Origin: Psoroptes ovis
Lineage: Eukaryota; Arthropoda; Arachnida; Sarcoptiformes; Psoroptidae
Reading direction: 5' to 3'
DNA length: 64,000 nucleotides
NCBI GenBank assembly: GCA_002943765.1
Contig: PQWQ01000033.1
Span: forward strand, 253,001 to 317,000
A program made the translations under genes and the position numbers. The notes beneath the pieces were generated by a model. That model ran no database searches and had not been told where the DNA came from. It saw only the letters and a list, made by a program, of their open reading frames with translations. Of this stretch, positions 35,145 through 45,591 are shown in pieces. Numbering within the stretch: the first letter of the stretch is position 1; each line of letters starts with the position of its first letter.

Positions 35145-37243
35145 TATAATTTGAACGAAATTTCTTAAGAAATAATTACAATTTCAAAGAATCAATGATA
35201 TCAAAGATATTGAAGATTTTCAATTTTCAATTCTCCCGATTCTCGACTATCACATTTACAAGAATATCATTGCATGTTAAGAGTCCATGTATTTGATTCT
35301 TTATATTTCAATTGTAATTATTCTTATATTCATTTCTTGAATCAATGAACACATTCATTCATTGATTCATTGAATTGAATAAAAGTTTCCGAAATTTCTC
35401 CTTATTTCTCCTTGTTTCTCCTTATTTTTTCAGATGTTTTAATAGATTTCTATCACACAATAACTTTAACAAGGACTCTACAAGACTAAACTCTATTAAA
35501 CACTGTTAAACTGAATCAAAGAACACTGAATCAAACACCAAGTAAATGAATGAATAAATGAATAAGGCTCAATGAATCAAATGAGTAAATGAATGAAACT
35601 CTGGAGTAAATGAATGAGTAAATGAAACTTAAGAATATATCTGAATATTTGAACAATAATGATATGCAAAACTGTTTGCAAATGAACTGTGTGCTTATGT
35701 GTGTGTTTGATCTATGCATCTATGTATGCATTTATATAAGATGTTTAATAATTATGATTCAAAACTAATTAAACATCTTAAAGAATTATTTAAGAATTAA
35801 TAAGAAAGAAATAAAGAATTTCTTTATTTTATTCAATATTTTCTTAAGTAAATTTCAGCTTCAAATTCAGAGAATATATTCAGAAGAACTAAACAAAGGA
35901 ATAAGATCTCGTGAATAAGCTCTTTTGTAATTTAGTGAATTCAATGAGAGAACTCATTGAGAGAATATTCTCCTGTTATAATGATTGTCATTCAAATGTA
36001 AGAAATATAAGGAGAATTTAGTTGAAAGAGAATGAAATGTAAAATGGTTAAATAATGAAATGTAAAATAATGAAATCTTATTGAATTTTGAATAATAATA
36101 ATAATAATAATAGAATTAGAAAAGTCTCTTGTGAATATCGGTATTGTTTGAATTTATGTTCTCTGGATGTTTTCTTAGATGTTTTCATTCATTCAATCCT
36201 TTTATTCCTTTCATTCATTCATTCCATTCATTCATTTATTCACTTAAGAACAATACGAAAATTTCTTAAGATTTTCTGCATTCTTTGATAACGAATACAT
36301 TTAAAAATTAAGCATCGAAATTTTCCTTTGACAGAATTTTTGAATTTCTTTAAGAAATATTTTTTTTAAAATGAAAATTCATTCATTCATATTCATTTCT
36401 TATGACAGAATATATTCTTAAGAAATGCCTGATCAGTCAAGATATAAGAAATTGATTATTGTGAATAATGAATAATAATTTGTGAAAATAATAATAAGTG
36501 ATATTAATCATAAAACTTACCAGAAAGTTTTTTTACAAGTAACAAGTATTAAAATGATTAGTTCAGTTTGTTGGAAGCTTTTTGATTAATTTTGAAAATT
36601 AATTAAAATATTCAATCAATCACTAATCACTGATCAATTCACAACCATTCAATTAAATAAATAAATAAATAAAAACACACTTTTTGAAAACAAAGCTGTG
36701 TGTCACAATATATTAATATTGATTGATTACAAATAATAAATCATTTCAATAATTCAAACATTTCAAAAAGTCTTATTCATCAAACATTATCATTATTTTA
36801 ATTGTCATTATTTCAGATGTCATGTTTCATTATTGGTGAATAATTCATTTGAATTAAATGAAATGAAATGAATCGATTCGATTCGAAAAATCTTAGAAAT
36901 TCTTTGAAATCTTTCAAGATTTTGCGCATTTAAACAACTTTAAATTATTTTAATTCAAAATTCATGATTATCACCATTGAAACAAATAATAAATAATAAC
37001 ATCTGGGTACCATTGAAATATATCGAAAAAACAAATAACAGAAATGAAAATAACAGAATATTCTCTCTGTGTGTATGTATCCACAAATACACAAAATTCA
37101 AAATCTTTAAATCGAAATTCTTCACATAAAACAAAGACAAAGACGAATGAATGAATGAATGAAAATGAATGATCAAAGACCATAGGATTCACCACCATCC
37201 GACACGCATTTGAAACATACGCATTGAAAGTACACATGAATAT

Positions 37244-37326
37244 ACTAGGTTGTCCCATAAGTTGTTGCCGTTTTTCAGATGAAAAAAAAAATTAAAAAAC
37301 GGCAACAACTTATGGGACAACCCAAT
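37244..37326. mobile_element. MITE copy 27 (subfamily C), near-perfect hairpin
   Basis: 83 bp; arms GTTGTCCCATAAGTTGTTGC and GCAACAACTTATGGGACAAC are perfect complements around an A-rich loop. It is the best-preserved palindrome in the window. Confidence 0.92.
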
Positions 37327-38517
37327 AGAATTCTATATACCGAATGAATTCTGTTATCAAGTCCCATGATTCCATTGTGTGTGTGTGTGTGTGTGCTGCT
37401 ACTATGGTCTTGAATATTTCAAATTTTCCAAAATTTTGCCAGAAAGAATATTTTGCCCAGAGAAAATTCATTGATTTTGGTGTAAAAATGACAAAATGAC
37501 AATTTTTTGAATTGTCTTTGATTCCTCATAAATCAATGATTGAATCAATGATCAATGATTTGATCGTTTGATCCTTTCTTCAAGATTGTCACTGATTTCG
37601 ATTTGATTTCTTCCATAGAATCTTCGTCTTTCATTCAATTCTTTAGGAAAATTGTACTTTCTTTAAGAAATTTCTCCAAGAAATCTTGAAAGTCAAACAG
37701 CCACTGGCAAATAATTCAATGATTTACCCGAATTCTTGCAATAAAATCTTCAAAAATGTTGAAATCATTAAAAGGCTTTGAATGAGCCGATGAACAAACA
37801 AATACTTTGGGTAATTTTGCCTCTGAACATTTTGATAGTCAGCCATTTCCCAGTAATGATTCAAGCACACACAGTCATATATCTATAGCCTAACATAGCC
37901 GAATAGTCGAACATAGTTCAAAGTCAATGATTATGATTATTTGTGATTATTTTTGATTATTCTTTCATTTAATATCGGTAAAGGAATCCTCATAATATTC
38001 CAAGTGCCTCAAGGGAATTCTCAGTTTTTATTATTTGCCAGAACAATGATTCGGAGCGATTCTTGAACGATTCTACTTGAACTGTTTCGACTGCTTCAGC
38101 TTCTCGATTTTCTCAATGAAGATCGGGTAGATTTTCCCCGATACTTTTACACTTTGGATCCATTTGCTATTCCCTAGGATTTCAGTGTTTACCATTTCAA
38201 TTACTTGGATATTTCTCGGTGTGTGTTTTTACCAAAAATTATTTTACCATCAGTTTTGTTTGTGTGAAGCAAATTTCATTATTTGAAAATTTTCAATTAT
38301 TCAATAGACAGAGAGATATTCAATTTCAAATATTATTTCAATTCTATTTGTATTTTCAATTATGAAAACAATATGAAATGAATGTGTGTGTGTTTGTATA
38401 TTTGATTCATAAGTAAAATTACAACGTAAAGATTCAATATGGAAATTCCAAATATTTGAATATCATATGGATTTAATGCGGGAAAAAAAATATTTGAAAT
38501 TGAAATTAAAATTCATT

Positions 38518-38695
38518 CAATGAAAGGCTATAGACTGGCAATTTTTAGACAAAAAAAAACAAAGGCTATAGACTGCCATCTTTTTTCAAAAAAGCAAAGG
38601 TTATTGGCAGGCAATTTTTTTGCAAAAAAAAACAAAGGCTATAGACTGCCATCTTTTTTCAAAAAAATCAAAGACTATAAACTGACAATTTTTCA
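38518..38695 (-). repeat. Short tandem block, 34-40-bp AAAGGCTATAGACTG units
   Basis: Five degenerate units starting near 38523, 38563, 38597, 38632 and 38668, each AAAGGCTATAGACTG-like followed by a T-run and an A-run. The GGCTAT/TTTTTTCAAAAAA elements are the reverse complement of parts of the adjacent 44-bp array, so orientation flips at about 38.7 kb. A frame through it is not a gene. Confidence 0.75.
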
Positions 38696-38704
38696 TATTT
38701 TTTC

Positions 38705-40175
38705 AAAAATTTCATCGATGTATAGCCTTAGATTTTTTCGATTTTTTGAAAAATTTTGACGATAGATAGCCTTAGATTTTTTCATAATTTTCGAAAATTT
38801 TGACGATGGATAGCCTTAGATTTTTTCGATTTTTTGAAAAATTTTGACGATGGATAGCCTTAGATTTTTTCGATTTTTTGAAAAATTTCCACGTACTATA
38901 ACCTTAGATTTTTTCGATTTTTTGAAAAATTTTGACGATAGATAGCCTTAGATTTTTTCGATTTTTTGAAAAATTTTGACGATAGATAGCCTTAGATTTT
39001 TTCGATTTTTTGAAAAATTTTGACGATGGATAGCCTTAGATTTTTTCGATTTTTTGAAAAATTTCCACGTACTATAACCTTAGATTTTTTCGATTTTTTG
39101 AAAAATTTTGACGATAGATAGCCTTAGATTTTTTCGATTTTTTGAAAAATTTTGACGATAGATAGCCTTAGATTTTTTCGATTTTTTGAAAATTTTGACG
39201 ATGGATAGCCTTAGATTTTTTCGATTTTTTGAAAAATTTCCACGTACTATAACCTTAGATTTTTTCGATTTTTTGAAAAATTTTGACGATAGATAGCCTT
39301 AGATTTTTTCGATTTTTTGAAAAATTTTGACGATGGATAGCCTTAGATTTTTTCGATTTTTTGAAAAATTTCCACGTACTATAACCTTAGATTTTTTCGA
39401 TTTTTTGAAAAATTTTGACGATAGATAGCCTTAGATTTTTTCGATTTTTTGAAAAATTTCCACGTACTATAACCTTAGATTTTTTCGATTTTTTGAAAAA
39501 TTTTGACGATAGATAGCCTTAGATTTTTTCGATTTTTTGAAAAATTTCCACGTACTATAACCTTAGATTTTTTCGATTTTTTGAAAAATTTTGACGATAG
39601 ATAGCCTTAGATTTTTTCGATTTTTTGAAAAATTTTGACGATAGATAGCCTTAGATTTTTTCGATTTTTTGAAAAATTTTGACGATGGATAGCCTTAGAT
39701 TTTTTCGATTTTTTGAAAAATTTCCACGTACTATAACCTTAGATTTTTTCGATTTTTTGAAAAATTTTGACGATAGATAGCCTTAGATTTTTTCGATTTT
39801 TTGAAAAATTTTGACGATAGATAGCCTTAGATTTTTTTGATTTTTTGAAAAATTTTGACGATGGACAGCCTTAGATTTTTTCGATTTTTTGAAAAATTTT
39901 GACGATAGATAGCCTTAGATTTTTTCATAATTTTCGAAAATTTTGACGATGGATAGCCTTAGATTTTTTCGATTTTTTGAAAAATTTTGAAGATAGATAG
40001 CCTTAGATTTTTTCGATTTTTTGAAAAATTTTGACGATAGATAGCCTTAGATTTTTTCATAATTTTCGAAAATTTTGACGATGGATAGCCTTAGATTTTT
40101 TCGATTTTTTGAAAAATTTCCACGTACTATAGCCTAAGATTTTTTCAAAATTTTCAAAAATTTTGAAAGACTATT
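38705..40175 (+). repeat. 44-bp minisatellite, about 32 units with higher-order order
   Basis: Units of the form TAGCCTTAGATTTTTTCG plus a conserved ATTTTTTGAAAAAT core. Three spacer variants occur: a (GACGATAGA), g (GACGATGGA) and B (CCACGTACTA). Reading along the array gives repeated a-a-g-B tetramers (176 bp) with shortened a-g-B and a-B forms in the middle. Three units carry a CATAATTTTCG variant. The last units decay towards 40.17 kb. Confidence 0.93.
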
Positions 40176-40227
40176 GCCTTAGATTTTTATAAAATATTCA
40201 AAATATTTGGAGCATAAACATTTAGGA

Positions 40228-40236
40228 GCGCCATCT
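40228..40236 (-). promoter_or_regulatory. AGATGGCGC, CTCF-like motif 1
   Basis: Reads GCGCCATCT on the plus strand; AGATGGCGC matches the core reported for Drosophila CTCF. It lies about 40 bp before the E2F site. Confidence 0.3.
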
Positions 40237-40268
40237 AATGATAGGATAGTAAAGCAATGAGCAGCAAA

Positions 40269-40280
40269 TTTCGCGCCAAA
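40269..40280. promoter_or_regulatory. Palindromic E2F/DP binding site
   Basis: TTTCGCGCCAAA exactly fits the consensus TTTSGCGCSAAA. It lies 671 bp upstream of the start codon of the DP gene itself, in DNA where CG-rich words are rare. Confidence 0.6.
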
Positions 40281-40950
40281 TTATCCCGGTTTTTTTTCTA
40301 TTCCTTCTATCGTTATGGTTCGTGCTTTGAGGAGCATCATGATTTGAGGAAAATTATCATGTCGAGGAGGAAGAGGAGGATGAATTTAAATAGAAATGGA
40401 TAGTCTCTTGAATTGCTTTGAGTTAAAAAAAAAAGATAGACGCATGCATTTGAGAGGGGAAAGAAAATTTTGCGTCTGCAACCAGTGTAAGCTGCAACCT
40501 CCGCCTCCGAAAAGCCTTGACAAAGCGAAATGAAAATTTTTTTTTTTTTTTTTTTTGCTTCCTCATTTTTGCCTTCATTTTTTCAATTAAAAAAAATCAA
40601 AAACAATTCTTAAATGCCATGCGCGCCCAACACACAGATGTACATCTGTATTGACTAAAGAATTAAATAAAGCTCCTCCTCTTTTTCTTCCTCCTCCTCC
40701 TCTGAGGCGCACAGCTGTGCGTGTGTGTATTTGTATGCTGCATGTATATGTTTCGATTGAAGTGTGTCTATGGGGCAAAATACAGCAAATGTAAAAAGTG
40801 AAAAAGTATCCAATTTATTGATGAAAACATTACATTTTACACATCGAATACGAATCGGATTTGATTATTTTGATTTTGTGGAATATTTTCGAACATTTTT
40901 TGAGTTCGAATCAATCGAAAACACATTGATTTAACGGGTTAAATCTTGAA

Positions 40951-42000
40951 ATGTTTAGTGAAACTTTGTCAAACACCAACAATAATATGGCTACAATAAC
41001 AACGAATGGTAATGGTGGTACTGGTGCTGCTGGAATTATTATCACTGGTAGCGCCCATGGCCATGGCCCTGTAGGTGGTGGTAGCGGGAAAAAATCTCAA
41101 ACCACCCCCTCTAAATCAAATGGTATTAAATTCAACACTATTGATATGCCGAAAACAAATACACCGACAACAATGAAACGTAAAAAACAAGATTCAAAAA
41201 CTGGTAAAGGTCTCAGACATTTTTCAATGAAGGTAAGTAATTCTTAATTGAGTTATCAGCTGATCTATAGCCTTTCCATCCTAATTCGTCCAAAGGTATG
41301 CGAAAAAGTCCGTAACAAAGGTACGACCACATACAATGAGGTGGCTGACGAGCTGGTCGCCGAATTTAGTGATGATCCTATTGCTAGTCGTGCATCGTTC
41401 GGTGGCGGTGGATCTTCGGGAAATGATCAAGAACCATTTGACCAGAAGAATATACGACGACGTGTTTATGATGCATTAAATGTGTTGATGGCAATCAATA
41501 TTATTTCGAAGGAAAAGAAAGAAATCAGATGGATCGGGCTGCCAACGAATGCCGTACAAGAATGTTCGGAATTGGAAAAAGAACGTCAACAACGGCTGCA
41601 ACGGATTAAAGAAAAACGTGATCAACTACGTGAACTGCTCATTCAACAAATTGCGTTGAAAAATTTGGCCGAACGTAATCGTATAGATGAAAATCCGGAT
41701 CAAAATTCAATCATTAAATTACCATTCATTATTGTAAATACGGATAAGAATACATTAATTGATTGTTCAATATCCAGGGATAAATCTGAATATTTATTCA
41801 AATTTGGTTCAACATTTGAAATACATGATGATTATGAAGTATTAAAACGTATGGGTCTTGCATATAATTTGGATAAGCTACAATTTGGACAACAAATTAA
41901 ACGTTGTGATTATGAGCGAGCACGACAATATTTACCTGAAGCATTGCGCCCAGAATTGGATGAAATGGCCGAAGAAAATCATGTACAATTCATTAATTGA
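40951..42000 (+). CDS. DP: Transcription factor DP (E2F dimerisation partner)
   Basis: Heterodimer partner of E2F proteins, controlling S-phase genes in the nucleus. Two exons, 40951-41232 and 41296-42000, across a 63-nt phase 0 intron, giving 328 residues. An Asn/Gly/Thr-rich amino end is followed by the DP winged-helix domain from about residue 84: GKGLRHFSMK and VCEKV are split by the intron. The NEVADELVAEF helix and the DP signature DQKNIRRRVYDALNVLMA (143-160) are almost identical to vertebrate TFDP1. The coiled coil (about 185-224) and the KLPFIIVNTDKNTLIDCSIS strand region (235-254) follow. A Gly/Ser insert (FGGGGSSG, 129-136) lengthens the winged-helix loop. The acidic carboxy tail of vertebrate DP is missing. 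The gene converges with the acid-phosphatase-like gene, 251 bp apart, with a MITE between. Confidence 0.95.
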
Positions 42001-42124
42001 AAGTAAAGTAAACAAACATTCATATACATACCAATCAATCAATGATCATTTAAGAAACATTAATTCATTCATTCTGATAAATCATCTATAATCTCAAATA
42101 TCTCCTTAATGTATTCGATATATA

Positions 42125-42208
42125 CTAGGCCTGTCCGAAAAGTTCATTCCGTTTAATCACAATAGAGATCTTCATAAAAACCAGCCAGAACTTTTCGGAC
42201 AACCTGAT
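42125..42208 (+). mobile_element. MITE copy 28 (subfamily A), between convergent genes
   Basis: 84 bp; CTAGGCCTGTCCGAAAAGTT and AACTTTTCGGACAACCTGA ends. It lies 124 bp after the DP stop and 43 bp before the phosphatase stop. Confidence 0.86.
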
Positions 42209-42251
42209 ATTTAGAAATTAATCATTAATTGAATTCCATTATTCATTTGAT

Positions 42252-43718
42252 TCATTTATTATTCTTGAAATAATAAACAAATGTAAAAACAATGACCAGT
42301 ATCAAAAACATGATGAGCAATAAGCCATTCATAAACAGCAGAAATTGATTAATTTTCCTTGCCAAATGATGATGTTTACGTCCACATTCATAATCGATAT
42401 CGATTGATTTTCCATGTTCGATCATTTGTTGAAGGTAATAGCTTAGATTGCAGGCATTTTTCAATTGATTTTGATTAGTTGTGGACGGTGGACCACAAAA
42501 TTTTTTCGAATAAATTTCAAAGGGTTCAAGGGTCTTTAAATTTCGGCTCAATTGAAATGTTTCATTGAAATTAAGCAGGTTGAAATAATAGAATTTCAGG
42601 TAGAAATTTTCAAATTTACCGCCAGTTGATTTCGAAGGGTTTCCATAGTTATCAACGAGTATTTCATGTAATTCAATGATGATTGTTGAACCAGGTGGAA
42701 TCAAATTTGTATTGTAGATGTCCATAGATTGTAGCAGGGATACTAGTTTACCATCGTGGGTTGAATAAACGAAAAATTTCGGTGATTGATCACCATTGGA
42801 TTGATTTAAATAATTCTTGATATTCGAATTGATACGATCCAGTAATAATCCACTGATGTAACGTTGAATTTGGCGATTATCATAGTACAAGGTATAATAT
42901 AATTGTGAAAGGTTACGTAGCTTATCCATAAGGTATTTGATTTCATAATCATCACTCCATAGTTGATCATCACTAGTGTGCCAATAATAATTTGATTGAT
43001 GTTCAATGAATAGTTCTTGATACAGTAAATGCATTGATTTCAATGAATTAAGTCGTTCATCAATTTGAAATGAAATTTCATTAAAAAATTCATGATTTTC
43101 CCGCTCAACTTGTTTAATACGGAAATCTTCTGTTTCTAATTTATCAAATAATCGCTCCAGGTTTGGACAATAAAAATCTACATCCAATAAAGGATCATTA
43201 CCTTTAGAATTGTAGGATTTAATAGGTATTGGCTGCCAATATTTTTGTAAATTTTCAAATTCCGAATAATTCGAGCTCGTTCTCGATGTATCATTACTTT
43301 GTTTTGACCCTTGAACACCACCCAGCAGCCCAGCCATCAAGGCTTGAGCACTTTCCATACATCGGCGATAACTTGAGCTACGAATTTTGAAAAATTCCTC
43401 TAGAATTTCGGGTTCATTTGATTGATTTGGGATAAAATCGCGATAAATTCGATGGAAATATTTACCAATTTGATACATTCGACTACGGCCAACACGTGTT
43501 AATTGACCAATACCTTCGGGCCAAAAATTGGCGACAATATTGAATGGATCATTGTGAACGAATTGACTTGGTGTACGATCACCATTCGTATGTATTAATT
43601 GTACTAAATGTAGCTTTGACCGGGAGATTTCTTGGTTATCATTGAATTTTGATTCGGCTGCCAAGATCAAAGATGAAAGCGCAAAGATTAAACATAAATA
43701 TTTCGAGCCACAAGCCAT
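42252..43718 (-). CDS. Histidine acid phosphatase-like membrane protein, catalytic His replaced
   Basis: Branch-2 histidine acid phosphatase family (lysosomal/prostatic type). Single exon; 488 residues from the ATG that begins a good signal peptide (residues 8-21). An upstream in-frame start at 43811 would place 31 residues before that signal, so I prefer 43718. The family motif RHGxRxP is present as TNGDRTP (44-50): the nucleophilic His is Asn45 and the preceding Arg is Thr44. The downstream phosphate-binding Arg (IRSSSYRRC), the WPEGIGQLT-VGR region and the proton-donor pair His321-Asp322 (STHDG) are kept. A transmembrane helix (about 464-483) with a short basic tail suggests a type I lysosomal or surface protein. 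Without the His the normal phosphohistidine intermediate cannot form, so a pseudophosphatase is likely. Head-to-head with DENR. Confidence 0.85.
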   Translation of the reverse strand: MACGSKYLCLIFALSSLILAAESKFNDNQEISRSKLHLVQLIHTNGDRTPSQFVHNDPFNIVANFWPEGIGQLTRVGRSRMYQIGKYFHRIYRDFIPNQSNEPEILEEFFKIRSSSYRRCMESAQALMAGLLGGVQGSKQSNDTSRTSSNYSEFENLQKYWQPIPIKSYNSKGNDPLLDVDFYCPNLERLFDKLETEDFRIKQVERENHEFFNEISFQIDERLNSLKSMHLLYQELFIEHQSNYYWHTSDDQLWSDDYEIKYLMDKLRNLSQLYYTLYYDNRQIQRYISGLLLDRINSNIKNYLNQSNGDQSPKFFVYSTHDGKLVSLLQSMDIYNTNLIPPGSTIIIELHEILVDNYGNPSKSTGGKFENFYLKFYYFNLLNFNETFQLSRNLKTLEPFEIYSKKFCGPPSTTNQNQLKNACNLSYYLQQMIEHGKSIDIDYECGRKHHHLARKINQFLLFMNGLLLIMFLILVIVFTFVYYFKNNK

Positions 43719-44025
43719 AATTATTAATCGAATGTAAACACTGGAAGAAACACATGATTTCACCGAGTAAATGCTGCGCATGTTGACAAACAATAACTGA
43801 TCATTGATCAAGATAAATAATCATATCTGAATCAATCAATCAATCATAGATATCTCAAAATTTGATTAATCAAAAAATCAAAAAACTCAAAAAATTCAAA
43901 TTTATTTCGATACGTCCTTTACTAACATCTCCCTAGTCACATGTGTTTGTTTTCATTTTCATTTTTAGCCTTTTAAATTTAAAGTGATTCGTGGACCTTT
44001 GAAAAAGCTTTCACGTCACCAGAAA
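43719..44025. promoter_or_regulatory. Bidirectional promoter, phosphatase-like gene and DENR
   Basis: 307 bp between divergent starts. Contains GTCACATGTG at 43936-43945 (M-box/E-box type) and a pyrimidine-TTTTTAG near 43970 that could be a 5' UTR acceptor of DENR. The core promoter was not located. Confidence 0.45.
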
Positions 44026-44862
44026 ATGTCATCGACTGAAGTTGAATCATCGCCGGCACCGGCGGGAACTCAGGAACAAACCCCACCGGAGCAGCCCCAG
44101 CCAAAACAGCTGATAAATGGGCCTCAGGCAAACGTTGAATACCCGGTGAAAGTTGATTATTGTGGAGGTTTGAATTGAAAACCTTTGAAAATTTATTAAA
44201 TCAATGTATTAACTCAATTTTTCTCGATTTAATTTCGCCCAGTTTGTACATTGCCATTGGAATATTGTGAATATACCAGTACATATGATCAGTGTAAAGA
44301 ATGGCTGAATAAAAATATGCCCGAAATGTTTGCCAAGTTGGATACCAATGGTAATTTCAGTGAATTTTTGAATGATTTAAGCCGTCAAAATGCTCAAATA
44401 TTTTCAATCCACAGCCACCGAAGGCAGCACCGATGAAGCTGGGAAAAAATCCCGCCAAAAACGTGGTGGTAAAGCCTTGATAAAACCAAAGAAAAAAGAA
44501 ACAGCCGAACAAATTGTCAAGATTTCCCGAGCGAATCGTGGTAAAAAGAAATATGTTACATGTATGTATTAGTGAAAACCCGTGATCTACTTACCTTTTA
44601 CCATCGAATTCCTAATTGTACCAATGTTTTCTTATTACCAAATCCTCAAACAGTCGTACAAGGCTTGAATAATTTCGATATCGACCAAAAAAATGCTACG
44701 AAATTTTTCTCATCACGTTTTGCTTGTGGATCATCGATAAGTGGTCCAGATGAAATCATTATTCAAGGTGATGTTAAAGATGATTTATTCGATGTTCTAC
44801 CCGAGAAGTGGCCACAAATTGAAGAAGATTTTATTGAAGATTTAGGCGATGTTAAGCGTTAA
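44026..44862 (+). CDS. DENR: Density-regulated protein DENR (translation re-initiation factor)
   Basis: Partner of MCTS1 in 40S recycling and re-initiation after upstream ORFs. Four exons, 44026-44167, 44243-44350, 44415-44561, 44654-44862, all phase 1 junctions, introns 64-92 nt; 201 residues, human DENR 198. The start at 44026 (MSSTEVE) is the first ATG; an open extension to 43984 has only a GTG. The zinc-binding cluster YCGVCTLPLEYCEY...C matches the DENR amino end, followed by a Lys-rich linker (KKSRQKRGGKAL). The SUI1/eIF1-like domain begins at KKKYVTFVQGL and ends PDEIIIQGDVKDDLFDVLPE...IEDLGDVK, almost colinear with human. Reading through exon 2 without splicing would replace the linker, so the 64-nt intron at 44351-44414 is required. 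Confidence 0.95.
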
Positions 44863-44910
44863 AATTTGCTGATGATATCGTTGCTAAAGTTGAAATTTTA
44901 AATTCCAAGT

Positions 44911-44920
44911 GGCGCCATCT
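44911..44920 (-). promoter_or_regulatory. AGATGGCGCC, CTCF-like motif 2
   Basis: Reads GGCGCCATCT on the plus strand, 48 bp after the DENR stop; same 9-mer and orientation as the site at 40228. Confidence 0.3.
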
Positions 44921-45591
44921 ATGGACAGAAATTTCAAACACTCTAAAATTCAAATTTTTTCACAATTTCACTAATAAATAAATAATTAATTAAATAAATC
45001 ATAATTAATATCAACAGATAATTAAATAAATCATTGAATTTATTCGTGTATAAATATTTGAATATTCTTTGATTGGACACATTTGAGAAAGAAGAAAAGC
45101 GAAAAACAAATAAAAGAAATATAAGAAAAACATTCAACAAAACAAAACAAACAGAGAAAAACAAATGCTCATAAATGATCATTAAAACAATCAAAAAAAG
45201 ATTTCAAATAATTAATTCGAATAATTAATTAATCAATAATTAATGAGATAACAAATAATTAATAATCAATAATAATTTTTGATAATTCTCATAATAAAAT
45301 TTAACAAATTAATGATAATAATAATTAGAATAATTCAATGTTTGTTTGTCTGTTTGTTTGTATATTTGTAAATTTATATGTTGTAAGTGTTTGCATAGTA
45401 TCAACAAGTTAATTAATTAATCAATTTTGATTAATTCAATAATTGATTTTGATTAATTAAAGGCATCAATCGAATTGATTCGTATCAATACGTGTGTATA
45501 TGTGTCACATGTATATAACAACAAGAATAAATTGTATATATAACAAACAATGTGTTAAGGCATTTGTTTACTTGTAATTTTGATTGATTAA

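Larger units (their letters stand above)
24449..38517. other. 14-kb gene-poor AT-rich region
   Basis: No frame with coding character, splice pairing or recognisable homology was found on either strand. Contents are MITE copies 23-27, the third GACGTA palindrome pair (26187-26247), an AACCCTC/AGAAAACC degenerate tract near 26630-26700, a GAGAATTC-rich tract near 30150-30330, and many microsatellites. Distal regulatory DNA or unrecognised non-coding transcripts cannot be excluded. Confidence 0.5.
40176..40950. promoter_or_regulatory. Upstream region of the DP gene
   Basis: 775 bp with higher GC than its surroundings at 40440-40540 and 40615-40730. It includes CTCF-like and E2F sites (listed separately), a 24-nt-class poly(T) near 40540 and a CCTCCTCC tract near 40675-40700. 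It is the presumed promoter and 5' UTR of the DP gene. Confidence 0.5.

Noticed and set aside
38520..38759. Open frame across the short tandem block
   Set aside because: The translation only mirrors the DNA repeat (repeated Lys/Lys/Gly/Tyr/Arg words); it is low complexity with no splice or start context.
43719..43811. Upstream start for the phosphatase-like protein
   Set aside because: Would add 31 residues before an otherwise ideal signal peptide; the internal ATG at 43718 is preferred, though not proven.
44351..44414. DENR exon 2 read-through into its intron as coding
   Set aside because: Open for 64 nt but shifts the frame away from the conserved Lys-rich linker; the GT-AG intron restores colinearity with DENR.
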